Below, piece after piece: positions 23,339-36,000 of a stretch of DNA of 64,000 nt (position 1 is the first letter of the stretch; every line of letters begins with the position of its first letter). A model generated the notes under the pieces. The model made no database searches. It was given only the letters and a program-made list of their open reading frames with translations, and was not told the origin of the DNA. Both the position numbers and the translations under genes were made by a program. The stretch is from assembly GCF_932276165.1 (NCBI RefSeq), contig NC_064000.1:682001-746000 (forward strand), read 5' to 3'. The stretch comes from Plutella xylostella (lineage: Eukaryota; Arthropoda; Insecta; Lepidoptera; Plutellidae).

Positions 23339-26241
23339 TCATGAGTCCATACTAAACTGACATTCTTTTATATGATCAGACACAATTTCCGCCGTTTCGT
23401 CGCTGATCCTGCCGGCTTTTCGCAGAATTTTCACCAACTCGGTCATGGTAAAAATCGATTTTAGTTCAACTCCATTTGCTTTGAGTATACTAGCGCCACC
23501 TTGCTCACGGTCGAGAACTACGACGGCGTTTTTGACAACTAATCCTTCGTCACGTAGTGTCCGAGCTGTTTCTAGTAAGCTGCCGCCAGATGTCACTACG
23601 TCCTCCACTATGAGGCATGTGTCATTTTGTTTGTAGATCCCTTCAAGGATTTTTCTGGTTCCGTAGAGTTTAGTTTCTTTTCTCTTCATAATCATGGGCG
23701 TGCCGGTGTTGACTGACATGACGACGGTGAACGGCAGGGCGGCGTAGGGCACGCCGCACAGCACCTCGTGTTCGGTTTCAGATGACAAACGCTGAAGGTG
23801 TTGAGCGACTGACACCTGCAAATGGAAAAGGCATTCTTAATTAGAAAGAAATGATTAAAATGTGCAGTGGTACCTAACATACATTAACAATAACTAAGCC
23901 CTAATCTGTGATCTAGGCTAATCGCTACTGCTCTTAAGTGCAGTCAGAGTCATTTCCGGTAGCTATCCTGAATCTAGACATCTACCTATCTACTACACTC
24001 AGAGATACTACACTCTTACTAACAAAGCGTTTGTCGGCAGCTAGGCATAAAACAACCTACTTGGTACTAGGAATTACAATCTATTAAAAGTCCAGCTTCC
24101 GTGTCATGCTTGCTAAAAGCTGTGAAAACGTTTTTGGACATTAATGATACGATAATGTTAAATCGTCCGACAACTATGGATTTTACGATCGAATAAAACG
24201 GCTTCTAAATTTAAAATCGTTGCACCAACTCCTTGTCTGGCCGAGTGGTTATCCCGAGTTGTCATTTTGTGAACGAGAATAGACGGCGAACGTCGGAAAA
24301 CTGTTGGGATTCCTTCCTCGTGTTTTTCTATTTGTTTTGTTTAAACTGCAGTGGAGAGGGTTGGCGGCTATTTCCGAACGCTGCGGGAATATTTACGGGG
24401 ACAGTTTTGTTTAAAAGTTGGATTGGATTCGGGAAGAATGTGGTAAGTTTGTTTAGATTTGTAACTATTTTTTTAAGGATGTTGCGTGACAGGCTTTGTG
24501 GCATCTTACACAGGAGTTTATCCGTTTAATTAAGTCAGCACCTACTTTTTTATGTTTTCTTTAACATTCCATCCATTCTGTCCATTTAAAAAACTCTCGA
24601 AAACAGTCCGTTGGTAATGGGGCAAGTGTGATTTTCGATATATTTGTCTCTATGTTTCCATAGCTCCTATAAAATAGGTACTACGTATATCACGGCAAGT
24701 AGGTACTACTTGATACTACCTATTGTACTTACCTAAGTACTGCATTCAAACCTATACTTAGGTAGGTAGGTATGCACAGTATACGGTATACATGTTAAAA
24801 TTAAAATGCAGATCTACAGGAAGCGAAAATAGGTACCGGATCCCAGGTCAAAGAATCTAGAAAACTAAACTAGAAGCTAGTTGACCGACACGGCATAAAC
24901 AATATAAAAATGGCTGCATAAATAAACTTTCGAAGTAGGCCGAAGTAACAACACACGCTTAATAAAAATCTACGTAGGTAACAAGGGCGTACCCAGGATT
25001 TGAGCTAGGGGGGGGGCAGCTCATACCTGTTCCGAGATGATGGTCGGTCGGGTTATATTGAAACATTATAGATAAATGAATATTAAATCAAAATATCTGA
25101 CTATAAAGAAAAGATACTTTGTTTCCACACAACATTGCGCACAGTAAGTAACACGTTTTTAATTCCCATTTGTAAGGAAAATTTACGTTTATTTTATCTT
25201 CTAGGGGGGGGCAGCTGCCCCCCCCTGCTCCTACCTGGGTACGCCCTTGGTAGGTAACTAGATAATTACAATTACTTTACCTTCGTAAAAAATCGGGAAA
25301 CTAGATTTGGATTCGGCCGTTTACAAGCCATTCCCGTTATATTATTATTATTATTATGTTTCAATAAAATTTTATATTTAAGTGCTCCTGTCCAGAATTT
25401 ATTTTTCAATAAGGAAGCAGAAAGTAACTAATTTTCTAAGTAACTTATGTTATGTATACTTATGTCAATATTTAATTCAGCAGAACAGAACCGAATTTTA
25501 TGAATGAAGTCTCTCCAAAAAAAAAAAAAAAAACTCTCTCCAATCCATTCATAAAATTCAGTGTCGGAGCTATGTAGGTGTATACAGGATGTTTTATAAT
25601 TTATGTAGTTAAGTTACCTATCCGCCCTGCCACACTATGGTCATCGCACTCATCGCACCGCCATCGCTCCTCGCCTCGCTTTGTCGCGAGACTCGCGACT
25701 CTCGCGAGTTTAATTGGTTACCTTATGGGTATAACCTTAAAGTAATAAATAAAAAAAATAAAAAAAAAAAAAATAACAGAAACGGGAGGAAAGAGACTAC
25801 AAGCAGAAAATTTAACAGGGGGGCAATGGCCGTACCTTCCTACTACCACATTGACTGTTTAACTGTGTGTGTTGTTAAGCTTGCCAATAAACATAGTATA
25901 AGTACCTCCTACCGTAATTTATTCCTAATCTAATCGTTTACAAACCTAGACGGAGTAAGCACTCGGAAGGAAAGCCCACACCTATACGTAATTTTCAGTG
26001 AACATAACACCTACCGTAAGTAAGTGCATAATAACATTATCACTATCAGATATTCCTACAGGACAAAAGGAAAGGTGTTAAATCCAGAACTCACCATAAC
26101 TTTAGGGCTGGATATGACAACTCGCAGGTCGAAGTAGATGGGAGTCCGCCTGCCCACCTTGGCCTCTATGTCTCCGAGCCTCACCGCCCCCGCGTCAAAC
26201 AGCTGGACTGCCAACTCCTCAATATCCTCCATCACCTCCAT
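23339..26241 (-). CDS. umps: Orotate phosphoribosyltransferase (UMP synthase N-terminal half only)
   Basis: Exon 1 is 26095-26241 and exon 2 is 23339-23815, joined in phase 0 (donor gtgagt, acceptor tttgcag), giving 207 aa. The enzyme transfers phosphoribose from PRPP to orotate to make OMP in pyrimidine synthesis. Visible motifs are FDAGAVRLGDIEAK and TPIYFDLRVVIS in exon 1, the catalytic-loop segment RKETKLYGTRK, and the PRPP-binding motif CLIVEDVVTSGGS, followed by VVVLDREQGG. The first in-frame ATG is at 26241, with an in-frame stop upstream and no other ATG between. Animal UMP synthase is normally bifunctional, about 480 aa, with OMP decarboxylase after this domain. Here a TGA follows the end of the transferase domain (at ...CQFSMDS), and no decarboxylase exon is visible in the window. 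A weak donor-like GTCAGT lies just before the stop, so an unseen downstream exon is possible. A hAT MITE sits in the 2.3-kb intron. Confidence 0.88.
24982..25249. mobile_element. hAT-like MITE in the OPRT intron
   Basis: A 268-bp element with inverted termini CAAGGGCGTACCCAGG and its perfect complement, flanked by an identical 8-bp duplication GTAGGTAA (24974-24981 and 25250-25257). Subterminal G/C homopolymer palindromes (gggggggcagctgccccccc) lie near the right end. It has no ORF. Confidence 0.85.
25493..25559. repeat. Short inverted repeat around a poly-A loop
   Basis: gaattttatgaatg and its exact complement flank a central ctctcc / poly-A / ctctcc segment. It may be a tiny MITE or a folded insertion; nothing else supports a function. 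Confidence 0.4.
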
Positions 26242-27826
26242 GCTACGCGAAATGAGGTCCAATACTCTTTGCGGAGAAAATGTTTCTAGATCGTCGAACT
26301 CTTTGGTTGTTGCACAACTTTTTCAAAGTTTGCTAAAGTTTATTTTAACGGTGTGTGTAAGGAAGCGTGATACGAAATAGGCCGCACGTTATTGCTTTAT
26401 GGTTTCTCGCGTTTTTTACTATGGAAATATTTAGATTTAGGCGAACTTTGTTTAGGTTAACGACAAATATAGCACACTAAACTACTAGACACCCGAAAAC
26501 GTGAAATAAACACCAAAAATCCAGATTTTTCTTCACTGAATAACAAATACAATCAATCACTTAAAATTTTCCGTTCACGAAACAACTTTCGTTCTTCAAT
26601 TTGGATCAATCTAGTCAACTGGATCGAACGCGGGCATTCGACAGCTCTAGACGAGGCTTAATGACTCACGAACCATTCAAGGAATTTAAAAGATAAAATA
26701 TAGCATAATTAAATTCATCTTAACTACATAATAATGTTACCTCTATACCAACATATTTATGCATAATTGCTTGTAGAGGTGTTTTTGTAGGACTGCTCTT
26801 TACGTAACGTAGCGTAGTATTCGAGGAGACAAGATAATAGGGCTGCTTCTAAATGCCAATTTAGCCCACTATTATACCTACTTACTATATTCGACAGCTT
26901 CATACTAAGTAGGTACCCGGAATGTAGGATAAATGAACGAGTAATAGAATAAGAAAGAGTGGAAAAGGAGGGGGTCTCAATTTCTGTGAATTATGATCGT
27001 TACTGAGTGATTTTAAAAATATCCATGAACACTTTACTTAATGAAAGTGGCAACCCTATAGTTTTTAGTGTGGAATATTTGTGAATACCTTCCTGGATTT
27101 ACTATGCTATCAATCAATTAGTATATAAAAATAGCCTAATCTGATGCAGAATCAGTTTAAAAAAGATTAAAGCTAAAAGTAAGTTTCATACCATCTTCGT
27201 AGCTTATTATACCTACTTACTTGTAGGGTACTTTACGTTTCGTGACGTACCAAATGTCTGTAAGTTTAAAAAAAGTCCGACTATATCACTATCAATACTT
27301 TACCAACAGGTAATCAAACTCACCTCTATCTATTGCTAAGTACTTTTGGACATAAATTCATGGATGCTTTCAAGAAAAGATACCAAAGACAAACTTTCTT
27401 ACTGTAAAGTGGACCTTTTAGAAAAAATCTATTTACGGCTTTTGACATCTCTGGGCTTTTGTGATAATGATAAGTAATTTAATTTACGTACTTATATTAT
27501 TTTATATTTTTCTCAAACTCCATATCACAATTAGTTATATATTATTTTATTACTCTATCCATCCATCCGTTATGAAGCTAATAAGCTACATAACCACAGC
27601 ACCACAGACACACATCAAACTTATAGTAGCACTCTTTTCTCTGTAGCTAGTTAACAGGTGGCCGATGTTACTTAACTTGACACCTGGCCGACGAGTAGAA
27701 GTCAAACCGGGTACCGCTGACTGCGCTGAGCTGGTCACATGAGATCTGGATCTTGCCCGACTGGTGCCCAGTTAAAGGTGTTAATGCGATTAAATAAATA
27801 AATGTCGCCTCATTTATAACCATTAT

Positions 27827-27827
<1 letters not shown>

Positions 27828-27857
<30 letters not shown>

Positions 27858-28010
27858 ACCCGTATGTTCCCACTGCTGGAGTGGAGATTGGTCTTTCCAA
27901 AGAAGCTCCACAATATACTCTGTCCTCGGCCTTCCTCATCCAGCCACCGCCTGCCCACGCTACGCTGGCCAGTCTGTGGTTTCCTCCGACCGACCCTAAC
28001 TCGAGACATC
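27828..28010 (-). mobile_element. RTE-type LINE 3' fragment
   Basis: Read on the minus strand it encodes TGQRSVGRRW, WLDEEGRGQSILW and then a (GAT)n tail. The same order (TGKRSVGRPPARW, GWMRKAEDRVLWRSLGEA, then TGA repeats) occurs in the longer copy at 40838-41712. It is 5'-truncated and mutated. Confidence 0.7.
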
Positions 28011-28034
28011 GATTTTACGACATAGTTATATGGC

Positions 28035-28201
28035 CGGGTTGACCATTTACCCACCAACTCTCTCAGCACAGGATTGCTTGTGTTGGGGTCCACCAAGCCG
28101 CACTAGGCCAGCGTGGTGCACTATAGGCCTAAACCCTTTCTTCATTGTAAGGAGACCCGTTCCCCAACAATGGGACTTGATGGGTTGTGTGTGATGATGT
28201 T
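28035..28201 (+). mobile_element. 3' part of a 5S-derived SINE
   Basis: Matches the 3' body of the complete copy at 53876-54267: ctcagcaca..gcttgtgttgggg, gcactaggccagcgtgg, then ccttcattg..aaggagaccc and a gatgatg end. The 5S-like head is absent. Confidence 0.65.
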
Positions 28202-29383
28202 GGTCGGCTCTTTACCACTTCAACTTGCAGATTTTAAGAGCTACCTATATGTCGGTTACTTCAGTTCTCTTACGAGTTAAATCATGTCTGATGTGGTCCT
28301 TCAGAGAAAGTCTGAGCATAGTTCTTTTCATTTCCCGCTGAACGACTTCAAATCGGTGGCCCAGTCCAACCGTCATCGTCAGGGTCCACGTTTTAGGGGG
28401 TCACTCTCTTAATTGACCAACAAACAAACGAACGCGAACAGTCACGTACAGTGCTCCAAAATTGATAATGCGCATAGAAATCTTTGACAGATCGGTTGTT
28501 TTCGATTATGTGACACATGATATTGACTCCTATTTCTTTCGAACAAGGTGCAAATTGCAAGTGTTTTTTTTAAGGCTCTTACGATTTAATGATTCGGGTG
28601 TGAACATCTGCATGTGCATTATTAATTTTGGACAAGTGTAATCGCACGCTTCACAGCGAGAATGATCGAGTAACTGTTAGAGCTACCCAATTTTTTCAAA
28701 CATTTAATTTAAGATTTTAACAAAATATTACCGTTTTTAGTTATTTATATCCTGATGCTCTATTAAATGTAGGTATTCGATGTTGCAGAAGGCGTCATTA
28801 AGCTAGCCTTTTTCGTTTAGGAGTAATTTGATGATTTTCTCAGTGGAACCTTTTCATTGCCCGTGAGTGTATTTTAATAGCTCGTAGCTATCGCGGTACT
28901 CAGTACTTTTTATCAGTAGCTAGGTAGGTAGGTAAGTACTTTCTTTAGAAACTATTCCCTAGAGTAGGTATATTGGAGAAAGGGGCTACTCAACATAGTG
29001 GATCCTAGAGCCGAGTTACTAAGTAGGTAGAAAGTATAGGAATACGATAATTTATTAGGACTTATGAAAAAACTTCACACAATTTTTAAATACTTTTATT
29101 ACAAACTACTACCCACTAATATTTCATAAGATATACCTAACTATTACACAATCATGGTCCTTGGTATCTAAGCTAGAGTACATATTTCCGCATATTTAGT
29201 ATACAGTACCTCCAATATACTACCTATCATGTTTAGTATACTACCGATAAGACATGGAACTCCACATCTGTCGCAGACATGATAATGACCTTAAAATTTA
29301 AATTAAATCGTTAATATTCGTAGATTTACTTGTTGTATTGAAAATATTTCTGATACTGATCATTTACAACTACGTGCTTGACA

Positions 29384-29455
29384 CTGTGGTCTAGTGGTAG
29401 AAGCATTGCTTTGACATTAAGAGGTCCCGGGTTCTTCCTCGGAAGGGAACAAATC
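29384..29455 (+). mobile_element. tRNA-like SINE head (degenerate)
   Basis: tggtctagtggtagaagc resembles a pol III A box and gggttcttcctc a damaged B box, about 40 bases apart. A tRNA cloverleaf is not complete, so a SINE remnant is more likely than a tRNA gene. Confidence 0.35.
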
Positions 29456-29833
29456 TGGGTTTGTAAATAGTAATTCCAAGTTTGATTTGGACATAGGAGG
29501 CTAGAAAATAATAGTAAGTAGGTAAGTACTTGCTGAATCAGCCACATTTTTTATGACTACTTGTACTTACCACACCACATAATGTTTCATCAATTGACTT
29601 CAAAGCTTTACTTACAGCTTTACATCCATAAAGTTGGTCGCGAACTTACAAAGAACCACAAAAGTACTTGTATATTTAAAGATGTACAAGATAAACTTGG
29701 CTGTCTGAACATTGAACCATTGCACTGTGCCGTCCACTATCTCCGTAGTCCCTCCACACAGTGTCACAATTTTACTAAAACAGACTTTAAGACCTGCTAC
29801 TAAGAGTGATTATGCAAAGCTGAGTACTGAAAT

Positions 29834-30026
29834 ATGGGGGACAAGCGGCGGTTCACGTTCGTTGTTCCCCTAAGTTTTTTTTTTCATTCAGTCATAGCGG
29901 CACGGGCTGGCGGCGCGACAGCCGGGCGAGTTTCGTTCAAAGCAGTCTTCTCGTGGCCACCGCACCGAACACGCCAAGTAAATAATAAAATTAGTTGTAG
30001 GAAATATTTAAATTTAAACACAAACC
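29834..30026 (+). promoter_or_regulatory. Putative promoter/5' UTR of beta-tubulin C
   Basis: A GC-richer block lies just upstream of the ATG at 30027. It contains an arthropod-type initiator TCAGT (29888-29892) after a T-run. No TATA box and no clean downstream element were found. Assigned from position. Confidence 0.35.
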
Positions 30027-33000
30027 ATGAGGGAAATAGTGCATCTTCAGGCTGGGCAGTGCGGGAACCAGATTGGCGCCAAAGTGAGTAAAAAAAATAT
30101 TTTTTTGAAAAAGTTTTGACAGTTTATTTTTTTATTTTCTTGTTCCAGGATTTAATTTTCGTCTATACTTTACACTTTTAAATTATAGTTTAGATTTTTT
30201 ATTGTTACGTCAACATGTTAGGTCTATAATTATTCTAGAAGTAATTTAACTGTTTAAAATAATTGTAAACAAGCAATCATTTATATTATGTCTACCCACC
30301 ACAGAAATACTTACTTTAATTCATATTCCTTTAATAACAGTAAGTAGGTACCTTCTTATCTTATTCATAAAGTAATCGGGGAAAACTTGAAGCAGGAAAA
30401 AATATTGTGGGACGTCCTACGTTTCGCTTTACGGACGATGCGATGGGCACAGCCGGGAGTGGTCTGATGAAGAAGGCCGCCGGGGACAAAGCGGTGGCGC
30501 TCATTGGAGAGGCCTATGTCCGAGGAATATCAGTATTTCTCTAACGAGAATCCTATATATAATATATATAGGTTGTATTTACCTATTTATTTTATGTATA
30601 TATAGCATATATATAGGCATACTAGTTACCTTATCAGAAAATTTGATAAAGTATTACGAATCCTACGATAGGCATGACCATTTAATATATATTTATTCTG
30701 AGAATTATTTATCCTTATTATTAACTGAGTCATCGACTTGCATTAAACATGGCCCTAATTATAAACAATACTTATTGTTTTGACTGTACCGTCAGCAAAA
30801 TTATGATGTCAACTAAATAGACACGATCTTTGACGAATACTGCTGAATGGAAAATACTCGTATTTCACATTACTTCAACAAAAAATCAAGTTACAAATAG
30901 GTAGGACTTTGTTGAGTTGAGTCTTCTTGTGGCGGTTGGTGAGTTGGTGACAAAGAAAAGCTGGCTGAACTATGACTTGTCACTGTTATTTAAGGATTGG
31001 CCAGTCAGATAAGTGAAATTGCTGGTTGCCCACTGCCCAGGACTTAAACAAGGTTTATTGTATAGTTTATGGATTGGGGTTGAACAATAAAGTATGTACT
31101 TATAATAGATGTAGATTAGAGTAGGTACCTATCTTGTACTCTGGGGCCCTATCGCGAAGTCAAAACTAACGAATCAGTGTCAAATTCAATACAACATTAT
31201 GAATCCGAAAACCGTTGTCAAAACGAGGTCGCGATAAGGAACCTGCGGCGCGATCACAGGATTTGATTCTATTTTCGAAACTACACAAACATATGGAAAA
31301 TAGTCCTGTGTCGATCACGAGCGATCGTATCACTTTAATCCAATCATCAACAACGCGAGCGTGATCCCATCGCTAAAATTTCAAAGACTCGATCGCCAGC
31401 GCCTTCACAAACAGAATTCCCGTGCTCACGCGACGACCGGTGACCGGCGAGTGTGTGTGCGCGGGTGCCGGCCGGGTGCCGGGTGCCGCGGTGACAGAAC
31501 ACCCACCCCGCGACCCGCGATTGAGTAACCCAATTAAAAACATAGACAAAATGGGGTTTTAATGTATTAAAAATAAGAATCAATTTTAATTGATGAAATT
31601 TTTGCTTGATGTTATGTTACGAGTATTTTTTAAAATGGGTAATCTGGGCTATGGAAATTTTCTTTGTTCCAACGGTTCAAACAAAAAAACTTCAGTGTTT
31701 TCCTAAATTCAACAATGATTTAAACCTGACAAAAAAAAATGATGTCTGTGGTCGCAAAACGCATTTAGCATAAGTCGCGAAACCTAATTAGGTTTTATTT
31801 CCATAGAAATATAAGTTACTTTGCGGAATTTTTGTTTTTTCTATTCGCATGTCTGATTCGATTAAACGATCAGGTGCTCACGATCCAATCGCGGCGCCCG
31901 TGGCTCGCGAACCACGTCTGTCACGAAAAATAATCGACCGACACAGGTCTAATGGAAAAAAGAACAGTATCTTTAACTGTCACTGTCAAAATGTAAGGCA
32001 AATTTGTCAGTTCCAAAAGTGACATTTGTTTTTTACATAATTATGTTTGTGTAGATTCAAAAATAGTATCGAATCCTGTGATCGCTGCACTGATCGCCAA
32101 CGGCGTAAAATTTTAATTAGGTAGCATGATACCTAACTGTTAGTAGGTACCTAGATAGATTATTATTGGAACATTAGTGTAATCGTTCTGATTTATAAAT
32201 AGCTCAACCTCAAACTGTGTCCAGTTACCACAGGTCAGTGTATCTTGTTACCAGCTAGACGTATTATACAGGAAAAGTCCAAAGTAACTGCATTTTTTGC
32301 CAAGAAACATATCGTCTGAAATGAGCTTTCCTTTCAATATCGAAGTTTAGTACCTTGTAGGTATGGGTGATATTGATTTACCAACACATAAATGAACAAT
32401 ATACTTAGCTATATTGTATAGGCTAATAGGTAATAATTCCTTAGTACTTGCTATTGTAAATGAGCAATCAGCTGGAGCATCGCATTAAGCAAATAAACTG
32501 TTTTATTATCCACAATAGGTATTTATTAAGATAAGCTGTGTTAATTTTTTGGTTAAATAAATTTTTCATTTTTCATTTTCAAATACTTATATACTTAAAT
32601 TGCAACATAACTAACGACTCGGAAAACTTATATAAAATTTAGTTCCTTTATAAAACCTGTGTTTTCAGAAAGTTTCAGTAGGCTGAGTTTTTTCCTATGA
32701 ACGGAATCACCCCTTAATCATCCACTGCTGGACATAGGCCTCTCCCAAAGAGTGCCACAATAGTCCCTTGCTCATCCTGCCACTGCCAGCTTCTTGTCTA
32801 AGTTTATCGGTTCAGCGGGCTGGAGGGCGTCCCACGCTACAATTGACTATCTTCATAATACAGTTTTTTGAAAGCTCCCGGGAATATTAAGTGCATTACA
32901 CTCAACTTTTGATCTTAAGATTAATCAGCGCTCCGATTGCAATGGATCGTTTGGTGGAGACCCGGCTATCTTCAAGACCTATCACTTACACAGATAACAA

Positions 33001-36000
33001 TCTGTGAACCAGTATTGCCTATTGGTCCAGTCTTTCACGTCCAGTACGTAAGTGTGGCAGCGAAAATGTTCTCACTTTTTTATTGGAGCAAAACTAAACG
33101 GCTGCGATATGCTTTCTACTGTCGACGGCGATCGCTGTTAGAAATGGTCGACATTTTCGTTTTGCCGGTAATATTCGCAATTTTTTTAGGCCGATGCTTA
33201 AATAGTAACATACTTCCATGTACCTACGAACATACAAAAAAGGAATATATTTAATTCCGACGACTGTCTGTTATTTACTGAAAAGTCATTCCTTTTTTAA
33301 ACTTAACTGCCGTGACTGCCTAAAACGTCTAATTACCGCAAGGAGGCCAATCGAAAAAGGAACAAAACAACACCAAAGAGCCCATAATTACAGATCTCAG
33401 AACAATCTCGAATAGCTAAATAAGGAGTGGGGGGTATTCGTCAGTGAACCTAGGTACTTACTTGCCGGAACAATGGGGGCATTGTACACGATGACGTCAA
33501 GACATTAAATTGTCGCTGCCATTTGGAATTGCATTGCCCTTCGCATAGAACTTGACAACAATTTGACTTTAGTACAACAGACGGTGGATTGGGATGTCAA
33601 CTAGCAATGCGTAAAATTTTTGTGACATAGTTTACAAGACTCTAATAAAGTTCTAAGGATTTTATCATTTCATCACACCTTTAGTCTCACGGGAAGGATA
33701 CCTTTTAAATAATAAAAAAATAGTAGTAGCGACAGTCGATTGATACATTTACGTATCGGGTCTCTCCATAATATTTATAATATTAAAAAGGTCTGTACCA
33801 TCCAAAACAGCGAGCGACTGAATGCTATTGTGAAGCCATAATATGGTATTCCAGGCGAGCACTTCCCTTGTGAATCATCATACTCTACATTGAATGCCAG
33901 GCACGCTCAGAATAAGAAACATTTTAAATCGCAAACTTTTTGGTAGGTACCTGGCTGGAAAACATTTCAGTTTAAAAAAGCAAGAAGGTTTGTGATTTAA
34001 ATTTTACTGACTTGTCTTATACTTGATAACTTAACACTTATTTTATTAATCCAGATCTAAATCTATGGTTAGTTTAAAGTTGTTCCAAAAAATATTTTGA
34101 AATACTTACTTGGGCCATTATTTTATTTTAGGTACAATTATCGGTCCCCTACAAAGAAACATTTTTTAAAAATTAAATAATGAAATTCAGGAATATAGCT
34201 ACCGTCTGTAGCACTTAAATAAAACACCGGTCACAGAAAATATAATGAATTTTTGTAAAATACTTTATTTATTTACAAATTACGGTAACTCTGTTGTTGT
34301 TTTTGGTAACGCAATTGTTTTTCATACAAAAATTGTCTGTCCCTCGGAGCGAGTCATATGAAACAAGCACAACGTGTGTAAAAAATTATAATGGAAACAA
34401 TTTTTTTGAATATTATAACGAATATGTCATTATTTAAACTTTACTTCACGGTAATAATCATGATTTTATATGAACATATTATGGGACAATTAATATTCCT
34501 GGCCGAGTCCCCAAGCCTAAGCAAAAATACACCTACACTAGGTTACCCTAGGAAATTCAATCATAAATAAACTTTTTTTCACTTTCTTACACCTAAGATC
34601 ATTTGTATGGCTGTGTATTTGTATCGGAGTGCAAGAAGGAGAGCGGGACGGATAAAATGACCAAGTCTTTCGGATGAGAGTCCTGGAGAGAAGCGCGTGT
34701 ATTTATTGTGACGCCACTGAGTTACCGGCGACATACGGTGAGTTTTATACATATTTATTATTTTATTTGATGCAATATATATGTAATAATTAGTAACAAT
34801 TATGAGGGCATTTTGATATCCCATGTATGTGTATTCATTTAAGTACTAACTTCAAAAAGGTTATTGTTTTACAACTGCGTTACCGCTACACTTCGTTACT
34901 TTTTCAGTAACGCAGTTGTAACTATAGTAACTCAGGGGTTTTTCTTATAGTTTTCAGGTATCTGTTACTCAATTTATGGTACAAATATAACATTTGAGCA
35001 TATTATATTGTTACAGTATAACATTTCAGACTCAATGGCGTAAACAGCGGCTGAAAAACAACGGCTTTATAGGCAAAAAAAAATAGAAATTTTTCTTAGT
35101 ATTAAGTTGTTATATTTTCAGCGATTTTAATGTTTGTTATTAAACAAAGAGTTCTGTTAATTTTAGTTTGATAGTTTTTTTCACATTATGATTAGTTTTA
35201 ATTGAATAAACTATAAAGAGTGTGATTGAGATACCACTGTGTTACCAATTAACCACAGCGTTATCTATTTGTCCCTCGTTTCCTGAGAGTATTCACAAAC
35301 ATTTTAGCTACTTTTTATTAGAAAGAATGTTAAACTAAATATAATAATTATAATTCACCTTATTTAGAGCTATTTCTAAAAGTTTGAGCAAAAAATTATG
35401 ATTATTTTTTCCTTTTTTCGAAAAGTATTGCATTAAAACTTATTGATTGGTAACGCAGTGGGAAACTTTATTATAGAATGAATAACAAAACTGAGAATAT
35501 TTCGTAATTTAAACTGTTAGATTAATGTTTTTTTTCTTACTTTTTATCTGGTATATGTTTACGAACCAAAATATATGTTCCTAACAATAAAACATAATTT
35601 TGTATGAAAGTAACGCAGTAGTATTTTTTTCTCATCATTCCTCGATTAAACGTAAATAACTTTAAGAAATAGCAAGAAAACATCGCTGCAAATGTATTTA
35701 ATGAATAATATAAATGTTAATTAACATACATAAATATTGAAAGGTTAATTAATAATAAGTTTATTTTTGAAAAAAATATCTGTAAAAGTATGCCCAATTG
35801 TACCCAAAATAAAATAATGGCCCACTTACAGTGCGACAAACCTATCTGTTCCGGTGACAGTTGACTAAATTGGTCAAATCTAATTATTTACTAATAAATT
35901 ATATATTGATATAGATTAGATGGGTTTATTAAAATTGCAAGGGTAAATTACCATTATGGGAAAACTTAACATCTTAAAGAATTAAGAAATATTAAACATT

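Larger units (their letters stand above)
26242..30026. other. Divergent spacer between the OPRT gene and beta-tubulin C
   Basis: The OPRT promoter should lie just above 26241, although no TATA box is clear. The spacer then holds an RTE LINE tail (27828-28010), a 5S-SINE tail fragment (28035-28201), a tRNA-like SINE head near 29384 and the GC-richer upstream region of gene C. I see no gene. The 142-codon minus-strand ORF at 27668-28096 is translated transposon sequence. Confidence 0.5.

Noticed and set aside
24233..24270. ctggccgagtggtt resembles a tRNA-Ser/Leu D-arm
   Set aside because: No B box or acceptor stem follows at the right distance.
27668..28096. 142-codon minus-strand ORF with a poly-Asp run
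   Set aside because: It is translated RTE tail, GAT microsatellite and SINE sequence, not a gene.
32937..33254. 105-codon plus-strand ORF in the beta-tubulin C intron
   Set aside because: No recognisable motif and no conserved start context; treated as chance.
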